Positions 1 to 8,799 of a stretch of 64,000 nucleotides of DNA are shown piece after piece. This stretch comes from an uncultured Acinetobacter sp. (lineage in GTDB: Bacteria; Pseudomonadota; Gammaproteobacteria; Pseudomonadales; Moraxellaceae). Position numbers and translations under genes: made by a program. Positions within the stretch are counted from its first letter, which is position 1. Each line of letters starts with the position of its first letter. The notes under the pieces were generated by a model. That model searched no databases and was not told the origin of the DNA. It saw only the letters and a list, made by a program, of their open reading frames with translations. The stretch lies in NCBI RefSeq assembly GCF_947493735.1, contig NZ_CANLSL010000012.1, positions 18,026 to 82,025 on the forward strand. The letters run 5' to 3'.

Positions 1-18
1 CTAAGCTTATACTGTTTT

Positions 19-47
19 TTGCAACAGTCTGATTGACTTTGTATAAC
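19..47 (+). promoter_or_regulatory. Candidate sigma-70 promoter of gltA
   Basis: A TTGCAA box (19-24) and a TATAAC box (42-47) are separated by 17 bp, about 55 bp before the gltA start. A strong AGGAGAG ribosome-binding site follows at 88-94. A TATACT at 71-76 is an alternative -10 box but has no good -35 partner. Boxes were matched by eye only. Confidence 0.4.
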
Positions 48-101
48 AACGCACATTTCGGATCAGATTTTATACTTTCACCAGGACAGGAGAGATTTTG
101 A

Positions 102-1370
102 ATGTCTGAAACTACTGGCAAAAAAGCCATATTAGAGCTTGATGGCAAAAAAATTGAACTTCCAATTTACAGCGGTACATTAGGTCCCGATGTCATTGAT
201 GTAAGCGGCATTTTGAAAGAAGGTCATTTCACATTTGATCCTGGTTTCATGGCAACTTCAGCCTGTGAATCTAAAATTACATACATTGATGGTGACAAAG
301 GTGTTCTCCTACACCGCGGTTATCCTATCGACCAATTGGCAACTAAAGCTGATTACTTAGATACTTGCTATTTATTGCTTAATGGTGAACTCCCAACCGC
401 TGAGCAAAAGCAATCTTTTGAAAAGAAAATCCGTAACCATACGATGGTTCACGACCAAGTTAGCCGATTCTTCAACGGTTTCCGTCGTGATGCACATCCG
501 ATGGCGATTATGGTTGGTGTTGTTGGTGCGCTTTCTGCGTTCTATCACAACAGCTTGGATATCGAAAACATTGACCACCGTGATATTACAGCGGTACGCC
601 TTGTTGCTAAAATTCCAACTTTGGCAGCGTGGAGCTACAAATACACAATTGGTCAACCGTTTGTTTATCCAAACAATGACTTGAACTACGCTGAGAACTT
701 TTTATACATGATGTTCTCTACGCCTGCTGACAAAGACTACAAGGTTAATCCTGTGCTTGCAAAAGCGATGGATCGTATCTTTACTTTGCATGCAGACCAT
801 GAGCAAAATGCGTCAACTTCGACTGTACGTCTAGCTGGTTCAACTGGTGCAAACCCATACGCGTGTATCGCTTCTGGTATTGCCGCACTTTGGGGACCTG
901 CGCACGGTGGTGCAAACGAAGCTGTTCTTCGCATGCTTGATGAAATCGGCACGAAAGACAATGTTGCTGAGTTCATGGAAAAAGTAAAACGCAAAGAAGT
1001 GAAATTGATGGGCTTCGGTCACCGCGTGTATAAAAACTTTGACCCACGTGCTAAGGTCATGAAACAAACATGTGACGAAGTACTTGAAGCGCTTGGCATC
1101 AATGATCCACAGCTTGAATTAGCAATGGAACTTGAGCGTATTGCACTTAACGATCCGTACTTCGTAGAACGTAAACTTTATCCAAATGTTGACTTCTATT
1201 CAGGTATCATCTTGAAAGCAATCGGTATTCCAACAGAAATGTTCACCGTAATCTTTGCACTTGCACGTACAGTTGGTTGGATCAGCCACTGGTTAGAAAT
1301 GCACTCTGCACCATACAAGATCGGTCGTCCACGTCAGTTGTACACTGGTCCTGCTCAGCGTGACATCTAA
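102..1370 (+). CDS. gltA: Citrate synthase (type II, hexameric class)
   Basis: This enzyme condenses acetyl-CoA and oxaloacetate to citrate, the entry step of the TCA cycle, in the cytoplasm. The 422-residue length matches gram-negative GltA. The N-terminal beta-rich region typical of NADH-sensitive citrate synthases is present. The oxaloacetate and catalytic histidine regions are visible as [10 protein letters not shown] (near residue 230), PAHGGANEA (near 265) and [14 protein letters not shown] (near 305), and the catalytic Asp lies in NVDFYSG (near 365). The ATG is preceded at 7 bases by AGGAGAG, which fixes the start. The gene is monocistronic, with a hairpin terminator just downstream. 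Confidence 0.98.
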   Translation: MSETTGKKAILELDGKKIELPIYSGTLGPDVIDVSGILKEGHFTFDPGFMATSACESKITYIDGDKGVLLHRGYPIDQLATKADYLDTCYLLLNGELPTAEQKQSFEKKIRNHTMVHDQVSRFFNGFRRDAHPMAIMVGVVGALSAFYHNSLDIENIDHRDITAVRLVAKIPTLAAWSYKYTIGQPFVYPNNDLNYAENFLYMMFSTPADKDYKVNPVLAKAMDRIFTLHADHEQNASTSTVRLAGSTGANPYACIASGIAALWGPAHGGANEAVLRMLDEIGTKDNVAEFMEKVKRKEVKLMGFGHRVYKNFDPRAKVMKQTCDEVLEALGINDPQLELAMELERIALNDPYFVERKLYPNVDFYSGIILKAIGIPTEMFTVIFALARTVGWISHWLEMHSAPYKIGRPRQLYTGPAQRDI

Positions 1371-1391
1371 GTTATAGCTGCACAGTGAAAT

Positions 1392-1421
1392 AAAAAAGCG
1401 TCCAATAAGGGCGCTTTTTTT
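1392..1421 (+). terminator. Rho-independent terminator of gltA
   Basis: A GC-rich stem, GCGTCC paired with GGGCGC around an AATAA loop, is flanked by an A-run and followed by seven T residues, 22 bases after the gltA stop. The A-run on the other side lets it also serve the convergent gene. Confidence 0.85.
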
Positions 1422-1466
1422 ATGCTCAAATCTCATTCAAAATGATTTCTGGCGCTTCTATAGTTT

Positions 1467-1949
1467 TTATTTTTTCGAATTAATATAAGGAGAGCTTGGT
1501 AAAAAAGGGATACATTGTCGAAGTGATTCGCACTCCTCTCCTCGGTTTATCCGCATAAAATAATCCTGCACCATCTGCGCTTGTTGCTCAATACCATAGT
1601 TGAGAAAGGACTTACCAAGCTTGATCACATATTTATAACGACGATCAAATAGTGCTTTTTTGATAACAGAAATGCCCTGTTCCACTTGCCATACATGCGT
1701 CAGCTCATGAATCAACCAAGATTGCAACTCAAGACTTTCCTCAGAAAAATCCGCTTTCCAGTCCTGGCGATTAAAATAAATATGACCATTTGGACTGATC
1801 GCATAATGTGGCATCACCAAACGATGCACGACGATCTCTACCTTTGCATAATCTATGTGATTGCCAAAAATCGTTTTGGCAAAATCAATTTCACCAGCAG
1901 TAAGTTTTCGTCGCTTACTCACAAACCACTGACTAAACATTGTTGACAT
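1467..1949 (-). CDS. Small HELTH-motif (zincin-like) protein, Vgr-related in Acinetobacter annotation
   Basis: A protein of about 160 residues with a single HELTHVWQ motif in its middle. This fits the HExxH zinc-binding signature seen in DUF4157-like and Rhs/Vgr-associated zincin domains. No signal peptide or membrane segment is visible. The C-terminal half is basic and aromatic. Annotators often call such Acinetobacter proteins Vgr-related, but no vgrG, hcp or rhs gene lies nearby, so a type VI role is not supported here. The start is uncertain: a GTG at 1967 adds six residues, ATG codons lie at 1949 and 1940, and none has a clear ribosome-binding site. The gene converges on gltA. Peptidase activity is inference from the motif. 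Confidence 0.7.
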   Translation of the reverse strand: MSTMFSQWFVSKRRKLTAGEIDFAKTIFGNHIDYAKVEIVVHRLVMPHYAISPNGHIYFNRQDWKADFSEESLELQSWLIHELTHVWQVEQGISVIKKALFDRRYKYVIKLGKSFLNYGIEQQAQMVQDYFMRINRGEECESLRQCIPFLPSSPYINSKK

Positions 1950-2226
1950 CGTAAAATTGTATTCCACTTAAGTTTTGCTATTTTTTCGAAATGATAGTTG
2001 GTTTAAACAAAAAACCACCTAAAACACTAGGATTTACAGTGAATTTTCTCATACAATAGCATGGATTTTAATGATTAAACTGTACACTGTTTGCGTATCC
2101 ATTTTACTTAGATATGCTTAGTACCATGTTTTATTTTTTTTGCTAAGGTGGTTTTAGGACAATACAAGATAAGAAAATTTGTCCAAACCACAAATAATCA
2201 TCCTGAAAAATAGGAAACTTTTTAGA

Positions 2227-3852
2227 ATGCGTAATTTTAAAATTGCTCTCGCCCAGTTCTCTCCACTGGTCGGTGATATTCAGCAAAACGCTGAAAACAT
2301 GTTGCAACAAGCGAAACAAGCAGCTGAATATGGTGCAAACATCATTGTTTTCCCTGAACTTGCTTTGATCGGCTATCCGCCTGAAGATTTATTACTGCGT
2401 CCAAGTCTAGCAGGACGTATCGAACAAGGTCTAAAGCATCTTGCTCAAGTGAAGAATATTTTGATCGTTGTTGGCTATGTGCATGTTGATGAAGAAGGTA
2501 AGCGCTACAACGCTGCGGCATTGCTCCATAATGGTCAAATCATCGGTCGCTATCACAAACAGAATTTGCCGAACTATAGCGTATTTGATGAACAACGCTA
2601 TTTTGAAATCGGTCATCAATATCTGATCTTTGAACATCAAAGTCACAAATTCGGCGTTCTCATCTGCGAAGATATTTGGGTTGAGAAAAACACCAAGCAA
2701 CTCAAATCACTCGGTGCTGAAACGATTTTGGTACTTAATGCTTCACCATATGAAGCTGGTAAACCTCAACAACGTCAACAATTGGTCAGCAAACTTGCTG
2801 CCGAAAATGATCTATGCATCGTTTATGTCAACCAAGTCGGCGGGCAGGATGATTTGATTTTTGACGGTGCTTCAACAGTCATTAATCAAAATGGTGATGT
2901 GGTGGCACGTGCCAAACTCACCGAATCCGATTTGCTCATAGTTGATTTTGACGCTGAGAAAAAACAATATCTACAGCAAAAGTTTGAACCTGCATTAGAT
3001 ACCATTCCTGAGATTTATCAACTTTTGGTCATGGCTGTTCGTGATTATGTCAATAATTCAGGCTTTCCAGGTGTGGTGCTTGGGTTATCTGGCGGTATTG
3101 ATTCAGCATTGACTTTGGCAATCGCTGTGGACGCATTAGGTGCAGATCGTGTACAAGCGGTGATGATGCCGTATACCTACACCGCACAGATGAGTGTTGA
3201 AGATGCTGCCGAGCAAGCACAGCGCTTAGGAATTACCTTTGGCATCGCAGAGATTAACCCGATTGTGAATGGCTTTATGCAGACGCTTTATCCATTCTTC
3301 GGCGACAGCCCAATGGATACTACAGAAGAAAACCTACAAGCTCGCTCACGTGGTACTTTGCTAATGGCGTTGTCAAATAAGTTTGGCAATCTCGTCCTTG
3401 CCACAGGCAATAAGTCTGAATTCGCAGTCGGCTACTGCACGCTGTATGGCGATATGGTTGGTGGCATTGCCCCGCTCAAAGACGTTTATAAGACGATTGT
3501 TTTTGAATTGGCAAAATACCGCAACTCGATCGCCAAAACGCCTGTGATTCCTGAGCGTGTCATCACTCGTCCGCCGTCAGCTGAGCTTCGTCCAGATCAA
3601 AAAGATCACGACTCGTTGCCTGCTTATGATGTTTTAGATTCGATTTTGTATATGTACATCGAAGAAGATTTGAGTCAAGATAGCATCGTGGCAAAAGGCT
3701 TTGACGCTGACGTGGTGAGTAAAGTCATCAAACTTGTAGATCGTAACGAATACAAACGTCGTCAAGGTGCAATTGGACCACGTATTAGTTCTCGTGCATT
3801 CGGTCGGGAGCGTCGCTACCCGATTGTCAATGGATGGAAAGCAGGTGTCTGA
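2227..3852 (+). CDS. nadE: Glutamine-dependent NAD+ synthetase
   Basis: This enzyme makes NAD+ from nicotinic acid adenine dinucleotide, ATP and glutamine, the last step of NAD biosynthesis. It has two domains. The N-terminal nitrilase-type amidohydrolase (about 1-260) shows the Glu in FPELALIGYP, the Lys region QNLPNYSVFDE and the Cys in LICEDIW. The C-terminal synthetase (about 280-541) carries the PP-loop GLSGGIDSAL. The 541-residue length is normal for the two-domain form. I chose ATG 2227 because AGGA lies at 2212-2215 and the family begins here; an upstream in-frame TTG at 2179 lacks support. The last 23 bases overlap the next gene, so the two are probably translationally coupled. Confidence 0.97.
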   Translation: MRNFKIALAQFSPLVGDIQQNAENMLQQAKQAAEYGANIIVFPELALIGYPPEDLLLRPSLAGRIEQGLKHLAQVKNILIVVGYVHVDEEGKRYNAAALLHNGQIIGRYHKQNLPNYSVFDEQRYFEIGHQYLIFEHQSHKFGVLICEDIWVEKNTKQLKSLGAETILVLNASPYEAGKPQQRQQLVSKLAAENDLCIVYVNQVGGQDDLIFDGASTVINQNGDVVARAKLTESDLLIVDFDAEKKQYLQQKFEPALDTIPEIYQLLVMAVRDYVNNSGFPGVVLGLSGGIDSALTLAIAVDALGADRVQAVMMPYTYTAQMSVEDAAEQAQRLGITFGIAEINPIVNGFMQTLYPFFGDSPMDTTEENLQARSRGTLLMALSNKFGNLVLATGNKSEFAVGYCTLYGDMVGGIAPLKDVYKTIVFELAKYRNSIAKTPVIPERVITRPPSAELRPDQKDHDSLPAYDVLDSILYMYIEEDLSQDSIVAKGFDADVVSKVIKLVDRNEYKRRQGAIGPRISSRAFGRERRYPIVNGWKAGV

Positions 3853-4858
3853 AGCACAGCAAATCGTAGATCAACTCTATCGCTTGCAAAAGCAATATTT
3901 CAAAGACATGTTGTTGGGTGAAAATGCCCAACAACTGCAACGAGAACGTGTCGCTCATTTTTTCCAAATCATTGATACCATTACGCTCAATCAAATCATA
4001 GACGTGAAGCAACTGGTCGGTGTTGTACAAAGCCAAGTCTATAAAATCAATCTAAAACCTGCCCTACTCAGTGTGATTGGTGAGATTGCGCAGAATATCC
4101 ATTTTAAGCTGAATGAAACTACTGCACCTCTAGCAAGCTTTGCGAGTGATCAGCAAATAGAGCATTGGCTTCGCAAGATATTAGAACTTGATGAAGTGTT
4201 CGATTACATTAGAACTCAGATCGAACATACCCCTCAAATCCGAAGCCTCTGCGCTTACTGGATTAATCAAAATATCGAGCACTTTAGCCCTAAAAATCTA
4301 CATCAAGTGTCTGAAAAAACCTTAGACCGACTGCCTGCATCGTTACAGCGATTTTTCCATGCGCAAGCGCAGAAGCTCGAAGAGCAAATCGAAATCAGAG
4401 CCGCTCAACTTTTCCAGCAACAACTTTTATTTTTATTTAATTTAGAAAAAGAAGAATATCTCACACTGGGTATGAGCCTATGGGAAAGTATTAAATACAA
4501 ATCTGTTGCCGAATTTACCAATATGGCGTCGCCACTAGATAGTGAAGAGTTATTTATTCTAAGTTATGAGTTTTGGAAGGATTTTCGTCATAACGATACT
4601 TTTCAGCAGATCATTAAAGAGGGCATTCATTACTTCTACGACACCTTCGCAGAAGAAACGATTTATGAGCTGTTCCTTGCTACAGGTTTAAAAATAGAAG
4701 ACATTCAGCTGGAAGCAGAACGTTTTGCACCGAGTATCTTGAAGCGTCTAGATGAGTTAAATCTACTCGATGCTTTTATTGATCAAATAATTCAACCATT
4801 TTTCCAAGCTGAACAGACAATTGATCAAGTGAACCAAATACTAAACATTAAATCTTAA
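3830..4858 (+). CDS. Hypothetical alpha-helical protein overlapping nadE
   Basis: A 342-residue protein I do not recognise. It looks almost wholly alpha-helical, rich in Gln, Glu, Leu and Ile, with many heptad-like stretches such as QLYRLQKQYFKDMLLGENAQ. It has no signal peptide, membrane segment or catalytic motif that I can see. The start is taken as the ATG at 3830, inside the 3' end of nadE in a different frame; an in-frame GTG at 3767 would overlap nadE by 86 bases and is less likely. The 23-bp overlap suggests co-expression with nadE. No terminator is obvious after its stop. Confidence 0.8.
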   Translation: MDGKQVSEAQQIVDQLYRLQKQYFKDMLLGENAQQLQRERVAHFFQIIDTITLNQIIDVKQLVGVVQSQVYKINLKPALLSVIGEIAQNIHFKLNETTAPLASFASDQQIEHWLRKILELDEVFDYIRTQIEHTPQIRSLCAYWINQNIEHFSPKNLHQVSEKTLDRLPASLQRFFHAQAQKLEEQIEIRAAQLFQQQLLFLFNLEKEEYLTLGMSLWESIKYKSVAEFTNMASPLDSEELFILSYEFWKDFRHNDTFQQIIKEGIHYFYDTFAEETIYELFLATGLKIEDIQLEAERFAPSILKRLDELNLLDAFIDQIIQPFFQAEQTIDQVNQILNIKS

Positions 4859-5091
4859 TTTTTATTCGATAATCAACTTATTCTATTTGTATGTGATTTT
4901 ATAAAAAGTTCGTTAAATTCTTGGCGTAAATTGGGCGTTATTTCACGGCAGAAAGTACCGTTTTTGACTGTTTTTGTCGAGTATTATTTTTAGGTAAAGT
5001 TTATGGATTGATACTACTTATACTCATACTGTCACGTCAAAACACAACAAAGCACGCTGTAAACCACTAAATATAAAGCACTTTTTGCAAA

Positions 5092-5123
5092 GCAAAAAAA
5101 AGGTCATACATGGGAGTATGACC
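5092..5123 (-). terminator. Rho-independent terminator of tRNA-Met
   Basis: On the minus strand an 8-bp perfect stem (GGTCATAC with GTATGACC) is followed by a run of eight T residues. It starts eight bases past the CCA end of the tRNA. Confidence 0.85.
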
Positions 5124-5131
5124 TATAAAAA

Positions 5132-5208
5132 TGGTGGCTATGACGAGACTTGAACTTGTGACCCCCGCATTATGAGTGCGGTGCTCTAACCAACTGAGCT
5201 ACATAGCC
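5132..5208 (-). tRNA. tRNA-Met (elongator, anticodon CAU)
   Basis: The minus strand folds as a 77-nt tRNA with an encoded CCA end. The acceptor stem is GGCTATG/CATAGCC, the anticodon stem is CCGCA/TGCGG with loop CTCATAA (anticodon CAT), and the T-arm contains TTCAAGT. The sequence resembles the E. coli elongator metT tRNA and lacks the initiator-type C-A mismatch at the end of the acceptor stem. Confidence 0.95.
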
Positions 5209-5223
5209 GTAAACTGTGGGCGC

Positions 5224-5252
5224 ATTATTATATTTTCAAAGCACTTCGTCAA
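5224..5252 (-). promoter_or_regulatory. Strong stable-RNA promoter of tRNA-Met
   Basis: Read on the minus strand: TTGACG, 17 bp, AATAAT, then a GCGCCC discriminator. The GC-rich discriminator directly after the -10 box is typical of stringently controlled tRNA and rRNA promoters, which ppGpp/DksA inhibit. The transcription start would fall just before the mature 5' end at 5208. Confidence 0.75.
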
Positions 5253-5272
5253 GACTCTAAATAACTAAATGC

Positions 5273-5992
5273 TTAATCTATAGTCGAAACCGTCTTAAAA
5301 ATTTTTTCAACGACTTCCCTCACCGCTTGCTTTGCTCCAGAACGCTTTAAATTACCATGCGCAGCGATCAACGCATCAAAATCAAGCTGAAGTAAATTTT
5401 GGAAATCTCCGTGCAATGAACGACCTTTGGGTGTGACCCGTTTTAGCCAAAAAGGGCCAATATTCATGCCTTGCTTAAACACCAATGAAAATGTTTTACG
5501 TGCTAAAAATGAGAATAAATGCTGATCACTATAATATTGCACACTGTCCGTTGTGATTAACAAATGATGTGCTTTGAGCAGTAGTGCAGCTTCTGGATAA
5601 CGTGCCGACTCAAATATAAAAAATTCAGAATTAGGCAATGGACTTGGCGTTTCTGTTTCGATCAAATCTGTGATTTGAGGTGTTTTATAAGTCGATTGCC
5701 CCGCTTGCGCCCAAAATTCACATTGATAACGATCCACATAAAACGCATCATCTATGCCATGAAAGTCGCCCAATCGTATCACTCGCACAACTCGCCCTAG
5801 CGCATCAAGTTGTGATAAACCATGCGAATCAAGTCGTACAGGATTGATCAAGGTCAGCTCATTCTCAGCTGAAATAATGATCATATTTCGATTGATTTGC
5901 ATCAAAGGCATTAACTGTGCACTGCCACGTACCCAAAATACGCCATCATATAGTTTGCAAATATTGTCATGTATTGAAGCAATCGGGTGCAT
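5273..5992 (-). CDS. Degenerate metallo-beta-lactamase-fold protein (DUF4336-like)
   Basis: A 239-residue cytoplasmic protein that resembles the DUF4336 branch of the metallo-beta-lactamase fold. The N-terminal strand pattern (NMIIISAENELTLINPVRL) and the C-terminal segment (LDFDALIAAHGNLKRSGAK) match that family's layout. The classical HxHxDH zinc motif is not there: its place is taken by GDFHGIDDAFYVD (around residue 78). Loss of most zinc ligands suggests a changed or lost hydrolase activity. The ATG at 5992 is divergent from the lipoprotein gene upstream. Family placement is from pattern recognition and is moderate; the function is unknown. Confidence 0.65.
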   Translation of the reverse strand: MHPIASIHDNICKLYDGVFWVRGSAQLMPLMQINRNMIIISAENELTLINPVRLDSHGLSQLDALGRVVRVIRLGDFHGIDDAFYVDRYQCEFWAQAGQSTYKTPQITDLIETETPSPLPNSEFFIFESARYPEAALLLKAHHLLITTDSVQYYSDQHLFSFLARKTFSLVFKQGMNIGPFWLKRVTPKGRSLHGDFQNLLQLDFDALIAAHGNLKRSGAKQAVREVVEKIFKTVSTID

Positions 5993-6112
5993 TATGGTGC
6001 TACTTAAAAATTATGTTTGTTTTAAAAATTATTTCCCTTGAAGCATTGTTTTATCATCGTCCAAGATATGTCATACTCAAAACTTCATATCATGAAGCAG
6101 GGATCAATTGAC

Positions 6113-6541
6113 ATGAATAAATTAGCATATCTTTTCACATTTATCAGCCCTGTACTCTTTCTTGGCTGTCAAACCACAGTGCAACAATTCAACGGCAAAT
6201 CAGGCTACGAAATCGTTTCTCAAAGCAAACAAACCACAACCCTCAAATACACACTCTCTGCGAATGCTGACCAAGCGAAAATTCAAGCCAAACTCCAAAG
6301 CGCATGCCAACAAGTGCTTGGTTCTGATAAAACGTATATGATCAATATTTTGGGAAGTAGTGAGGTCAACACTCAAGTGACCAATCCAAGTGCTCAAAGC
6401 GTGAATATCGGTCAAACGCGTGCAACATTCGGATTATCTAATACGCCAAGTCTATCAGGCACTGATGACTATGCTTCTCGTCAAGGGTTGGAAACTCAAC
6501 CAAGAACGCTTAACGTCATTCTTTATACCTGTAGTGCTTAA
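6113..6541 (+). CDS. Small putative lipoprotein
   Basis: A 142-residue protein with an N-terminal signal sequence (MNKLAYLFTFISPVLFLGC) ending in a possible lipobox Cys at residue 19; F at -3 makes the box slightly atypical. The mature part is rich in Gln, Ser and Thr, with SANADQAKIQAKLQSAC near the middle and a Cys at the second-last position, so one disulfide in the envelope is possible. I chose ATG 6113 because CAGGGA lies ten bases upstream and the signal peptide begins there; upstream in-frame codons give no signal sequence. I do not recognise a family. Confidence 0.75.
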   Translation: MNKLAYLFTFISPVLFLGCQTTVQQFNGKSGYEIVSQSKQTTTLKYTLSANADQAKIQAKLQSACQQVLGSDKTYMINILGSSEVNTQVTNPSAQSVNIGQTRATFGLSNTPSLSGTDDYASRQGLETQPRTLNVILYTCSA

Positions 6542-6574
6542 AAGCCAAAACAGAAAAACTACCATTAATACATG

Positions 6575-6609
6575 AAAAAAGACGCTATTGATAAAATTTA
6601 TAGCGTCTT
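6575..6609 (-). terminator. Terminator of the folD-methyltransferase operon
   Basis: A 10-bp perfect inverted repeat, AAGACGCTAT with ATAGCGTCTT, overlaps the end of the methyltransferase gene. On the minus strand it runs into six T residues. Confidence 0.8.
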
Positions 6610-7263
6610 ATAAAAACTGACATTGCGAAACTCTTTGGCTTCATCGAGATCAGGCCAAGTCGTCGCACTACGTTCATCAATTTTCATATAGTTTGGATGG
6701 CTAAAATTTTTCACACGACTATCTGCAACCCACACTTCTGGTGCAAATTTTTGAAATTCATCGAGAAAGAAGCGATTGCATTGGTCGTATAAAACATCTG
6801 CGGCTAAAAGTACATCGACCTGTTCGGCTTGATACAAATCATCTAAATATTCTAATTCAACTTGATTCAGTTTGGCATTCTCACGACATGACTCAAGACT
6901 GACCAAATCAATATCACAACAAATGACTCGTTTCGCACCTGCTAGCTTTGCAGCAATCGCCACTACACCCGAGCCTGCACCGAAATCCAAAACTACTTTA
7001 TCTTTGACATGATGTGGCTCTGCTAACAGCCACTGCGCCATCGCCAAACCTGACGCCCAGCAGAAAATCCAATACGGCGTTTCATTCCAAATCTTGCGAA
7101 TGACTTCAACATCTAAGCGATCATTAGAAAATACAGGCGGAATCAACCACAACTGGATTGGCGTATCAGGCAAATATTGTGCTGTTAATTCACAGTTTGG
7201 AATGACTTGATGGAGCGCATCCAACAGTTGCTGTGGTGCGCTCAGATGAGTAATCGTCTTCAC
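6598..7263 (-). CDS. Class I SAM-dependent methyltransferase (ETFB-lysine/PrmA-like)
   Basis: A 221-residue cytoplasmic methyltransferase. The SAM-binding motif I is VVLDFGAGSGVVAIAA (about 90-106), followed by the acidic post-motif ICCDID. The LLAADVLYD motif is characteristic of the branch that includes PrmA-like and METTL20-type protein lysine methyltransferases. The substrate cannot be read from the sequence; ETF-beta or a ribosomal protein are reasonable guesses. The start is a GTG three bases after the folD stop codon, so it is probably translated by coupling in a two-gene operon. Confidence 0.85.
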   Translation of the reverse strand: MKTITHLSAPQQLLDALHQVIPNCELTAQYLPDTPIQLWLIPPVFSNDRLDVEVIRKIWNETPYWIFCWASGLAMAQWLLAEPHHVKDKVVLDFGAGSGVVAIAAKLAGAKRVICCDIDLVSLESCRENAKLNQVELEYLDDLYQAEQVDVLLAADVLYDQCNRFFLDEFQKFAPEVWVADSRVKNFSHPNYMKIDERSATTWPDLDEAKEFRNVSFYKTL

Positions 7264-7266
7264 TAA

Positions 7267-8115
7267 TTAGCCAAATGCTTTTTCAGCAGCTTCTACTGTT
7301 TGGCGAATTAATGTGGTAATGGTCATTGGACCAACGCCTCCCGGTACAGGTGTATACGCAGAAGCGATGTCTTCAATGCCTTGTAATTCGATATCGCCGA
7401 CACCACCACCGTCACGTGGGTGGAAACCTGCATCAACAACGACTGCACCTTGTTTTATCCAGTCTTTCTTGATCAGCTCCGCTTTACCCACTGCACCGAC
7501 GACGATATCAGCTTGCTTCACCAACTCTGCAAGGTTTTGCGTACGTGAATGGCAAATCGTCACTGTCGCATTGGCTTGGAGTAACATCATTGCCATTGGT
7601 TTACCCAAGATCGCCGAACGACCAACCACCACCGCATGTTTACCTGCGATCTCAATGCCATATTCTTTAAGAGTGGTCATGATACCTTGTGGCGTTGCAG
7701 AACCGTATGCAGGCTCACCCATCGCCATACGACCAAAGCCAAGACAAGTCACCCCATCGACATCTTTTTCAAGGCTGATTGCATCAAAACACGCACGTTC
7801 ATCAATCTGTTCAGGCACTGGATGTTGAAGCAAAATACCATGTACGTCAGGATTGGCATTAAGTTTTTCAATTTCTGCTAAAAGCTGTTCAGTGGTGGTG
7901 CTTTGTGGTAGTTCAATTTTTAAAGAATCCATACCCACACGACGACAAGCATTGCCCTTCATACGTACATAAGTCGCCGATGCACCATCATCACCGACTA
8001 AGATGGTCGCCAAAATTGGTGTACGACCAGTTTTGGTTTTTAATGCCTCTACACGAGTCAATAAATCTGCTTCAATTTTATTTGCTAACGCACGACCATC
8101 CAATACCAATGCCAC
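7267..8115 (-). CDS. folD: Bifunctional methylenetetrahydrofolate dehydrogenase/cyclohydrolase
   Basis: FolD interconverts 5,10-methylene-, methenyl- and 10-formyl-tetrahydrofolate with NADP+, supplying one-carbon units for purines and fMet. The catalytic-domain signature is [15 protein letters not shown], the active-site region is [13 protein letters not shown], and the NADP-binding motif is [18 protein letters not shown]. The end signature is [10 protein letters not shown] chose the GTG at 8115 ([11 protein letters not shown]...), with GGAG eleven bases before it, which gives the usual 282 residues; longer in-frame starts run into the tRNA-Cys promoter region. It heads an operon with the downstream methyltransferase. 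Confidence 0.96.
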   Translation of the reverse strand: MALVLDGRALANKIEADLLTRVEALKTKTGRTPILATILVGDDGASATYVRMKGNACRRVGMDSLKIELPQSTTTEQLLAEIEKLNANPDVHGILLQHPVPEQIDERACFDAISLEKDVDGVTCLGFGRMAMGEPAYGSATPQGIMTTLKEYGIEIAGKHAVVVGRSAILGKPMAMMLLQANATVTICHSRTQNLAELVKQADIVVGAVGKAELIKKDWIKQGAVVVDAGFHPRDGGGVGDIELQGIEDIASAYTPVPGGVGPMTITTLIRQTVEAAEKAFG

Positions 8116-8225
8116 AGCCTGTCTCCACGATTCAACAAAAAATTTTAATGTGCAAATCATACATGAAAAACTTTCTAAATTGCGCTTAGATGTTGTTTTT
8201 CTGTGCATATTCTCAGCCGATAGTA

Positions 8226-8253
8226 TTGTTTTTTTCTCAAAGGTTGCTAATAT
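8226..8253 (+). promoter_or_regulatory. Possible promoter of the tRNA-Cys/tRNA-Leu unit
   Basis: TTGTTT (8226-8231) and TAATAT (8248-8253) are 16 bp apart, ending 16 bases before tRNA-Cys. There is no GC-rich discriminator. Matched by eye only. Confidence 0.3.
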
Positions 8254-8268
8254 GTGCTTCACCAATAT

Positions 8269-8342
8269 GGCGGGGTGGCAGAGTGGTCATGCAGCGGACT
8301 GCAACTCCGTGTACGCCGGTTCGATTCCGACCTCCGCCTCCA
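8269..8342 (+). tRNA. tRNA-Cys (anticodon GCA)
   Basis: A 74-nt cloverleaf with encoded CCA. The acceptor stem is GGCGGGG pairing with the CCTCCGCC region, the anticodon loop is CTGCAAC (anticodon GCA) and the T-arm has GGTTCGATTCC. A 55-nt spacer separates it from tRNA-Leu, and the two are probably one transcript. Confidence 0.95.
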
Positions 8343-8397
8343 AAATTGGTCAGTCTAAGCATAAAGACATTAAATAAATTGCACACTTAGAATGTAC

Positions 8398-8483
8398 GCC
8401 CGGGTGGTGAAATAGGTAGACACAGGGGATTTAAAATCCCCCGCCCTCAAAGCGTGCCGGTTCGAGTCCGGCCCCGGGCACCA
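8398..8483 (+). tRNA. tRNA-Leu (anticodon UAA)
   Basis: An 86-nt class II tRNA with a long variable arm and encoded CCA. The acceptor stem is GCCCGGG/CCCGGGC, the anticodon stem GGGGA/TCCCC holds the loop TTTAAAA (anticodon TAA), and the T-arm has GGTTCGAGTCC. Confidence 0.95.
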
Positions 8484-8528
8484 TTTTATGGTGACATCAA
8501 ATTATTGAATAAAGTTTGATGTAAAATG

Positions 8529-8552
8529 ACTAGCTTAATTGCTAGTTTTTTT
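8529..8552 (+). terminator. Terminator of the tRNA-Cys/Leu unit
   Basis: A short stem CTAGC/GCTAG around TTAATT is followed by seven T residues, about 45 bases after tRNA-Leu. Confidence 0.75.
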
Positions 8553-8750
8553 ATGCCTAAAATTTTGATAATACCCATAAGATATTGTTATTTATATATT
8601 TTCAAACAAACCAAATAATTTTTGTAAATGTAAGTTTTCACCTCATTCTGCACTAATTTATACTTTATTTTGCACTAAATTGGAATCTTCACATATTTCT
8701 TAACTTCGAACATAATGTTTAAATCCGCCCGGATAGATATTAAACAATCA
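8553..8750. other. Intergenic region with nothing recognised
   Basis: An AT-rich stretch between the tRNA terminator and the clpB hairpin. I see no open reading frame, repeat or structured element in it. Confidence 0.6.
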
Positions 8751-8781
8751 AAATCCTTCGACTGATTCAATCGAAGGATTT
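8751..8781 (-). terminator. Hairpin downstream of clpB
   Basis: A 10-bp perfect stem, AAATCCTTCG with CGAAGGATTT, lies 19 bases after the clpB stop. On the minus strand it is followed by TTTTGATTGTTT, an imperfect U-tract, so it is a probable terminator. Confidence 0.65.
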
Positions 8782-8799
8782 CAATATGACACTTAACAG

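Noticed and set aside
2179..2226. Upstream TTG start extending NadE by 16 residues
   Set aside because: The extension does not resemble NadE and ATG 2227 has a ribosome-binding site.
8116..8265. Upstream start extending FolD by about 50 residues
   Set aside because: It would run into the tRNA-Cys promoter region and does not match FolD, whereas the GTG at 8115 has GGAG and the correct length.
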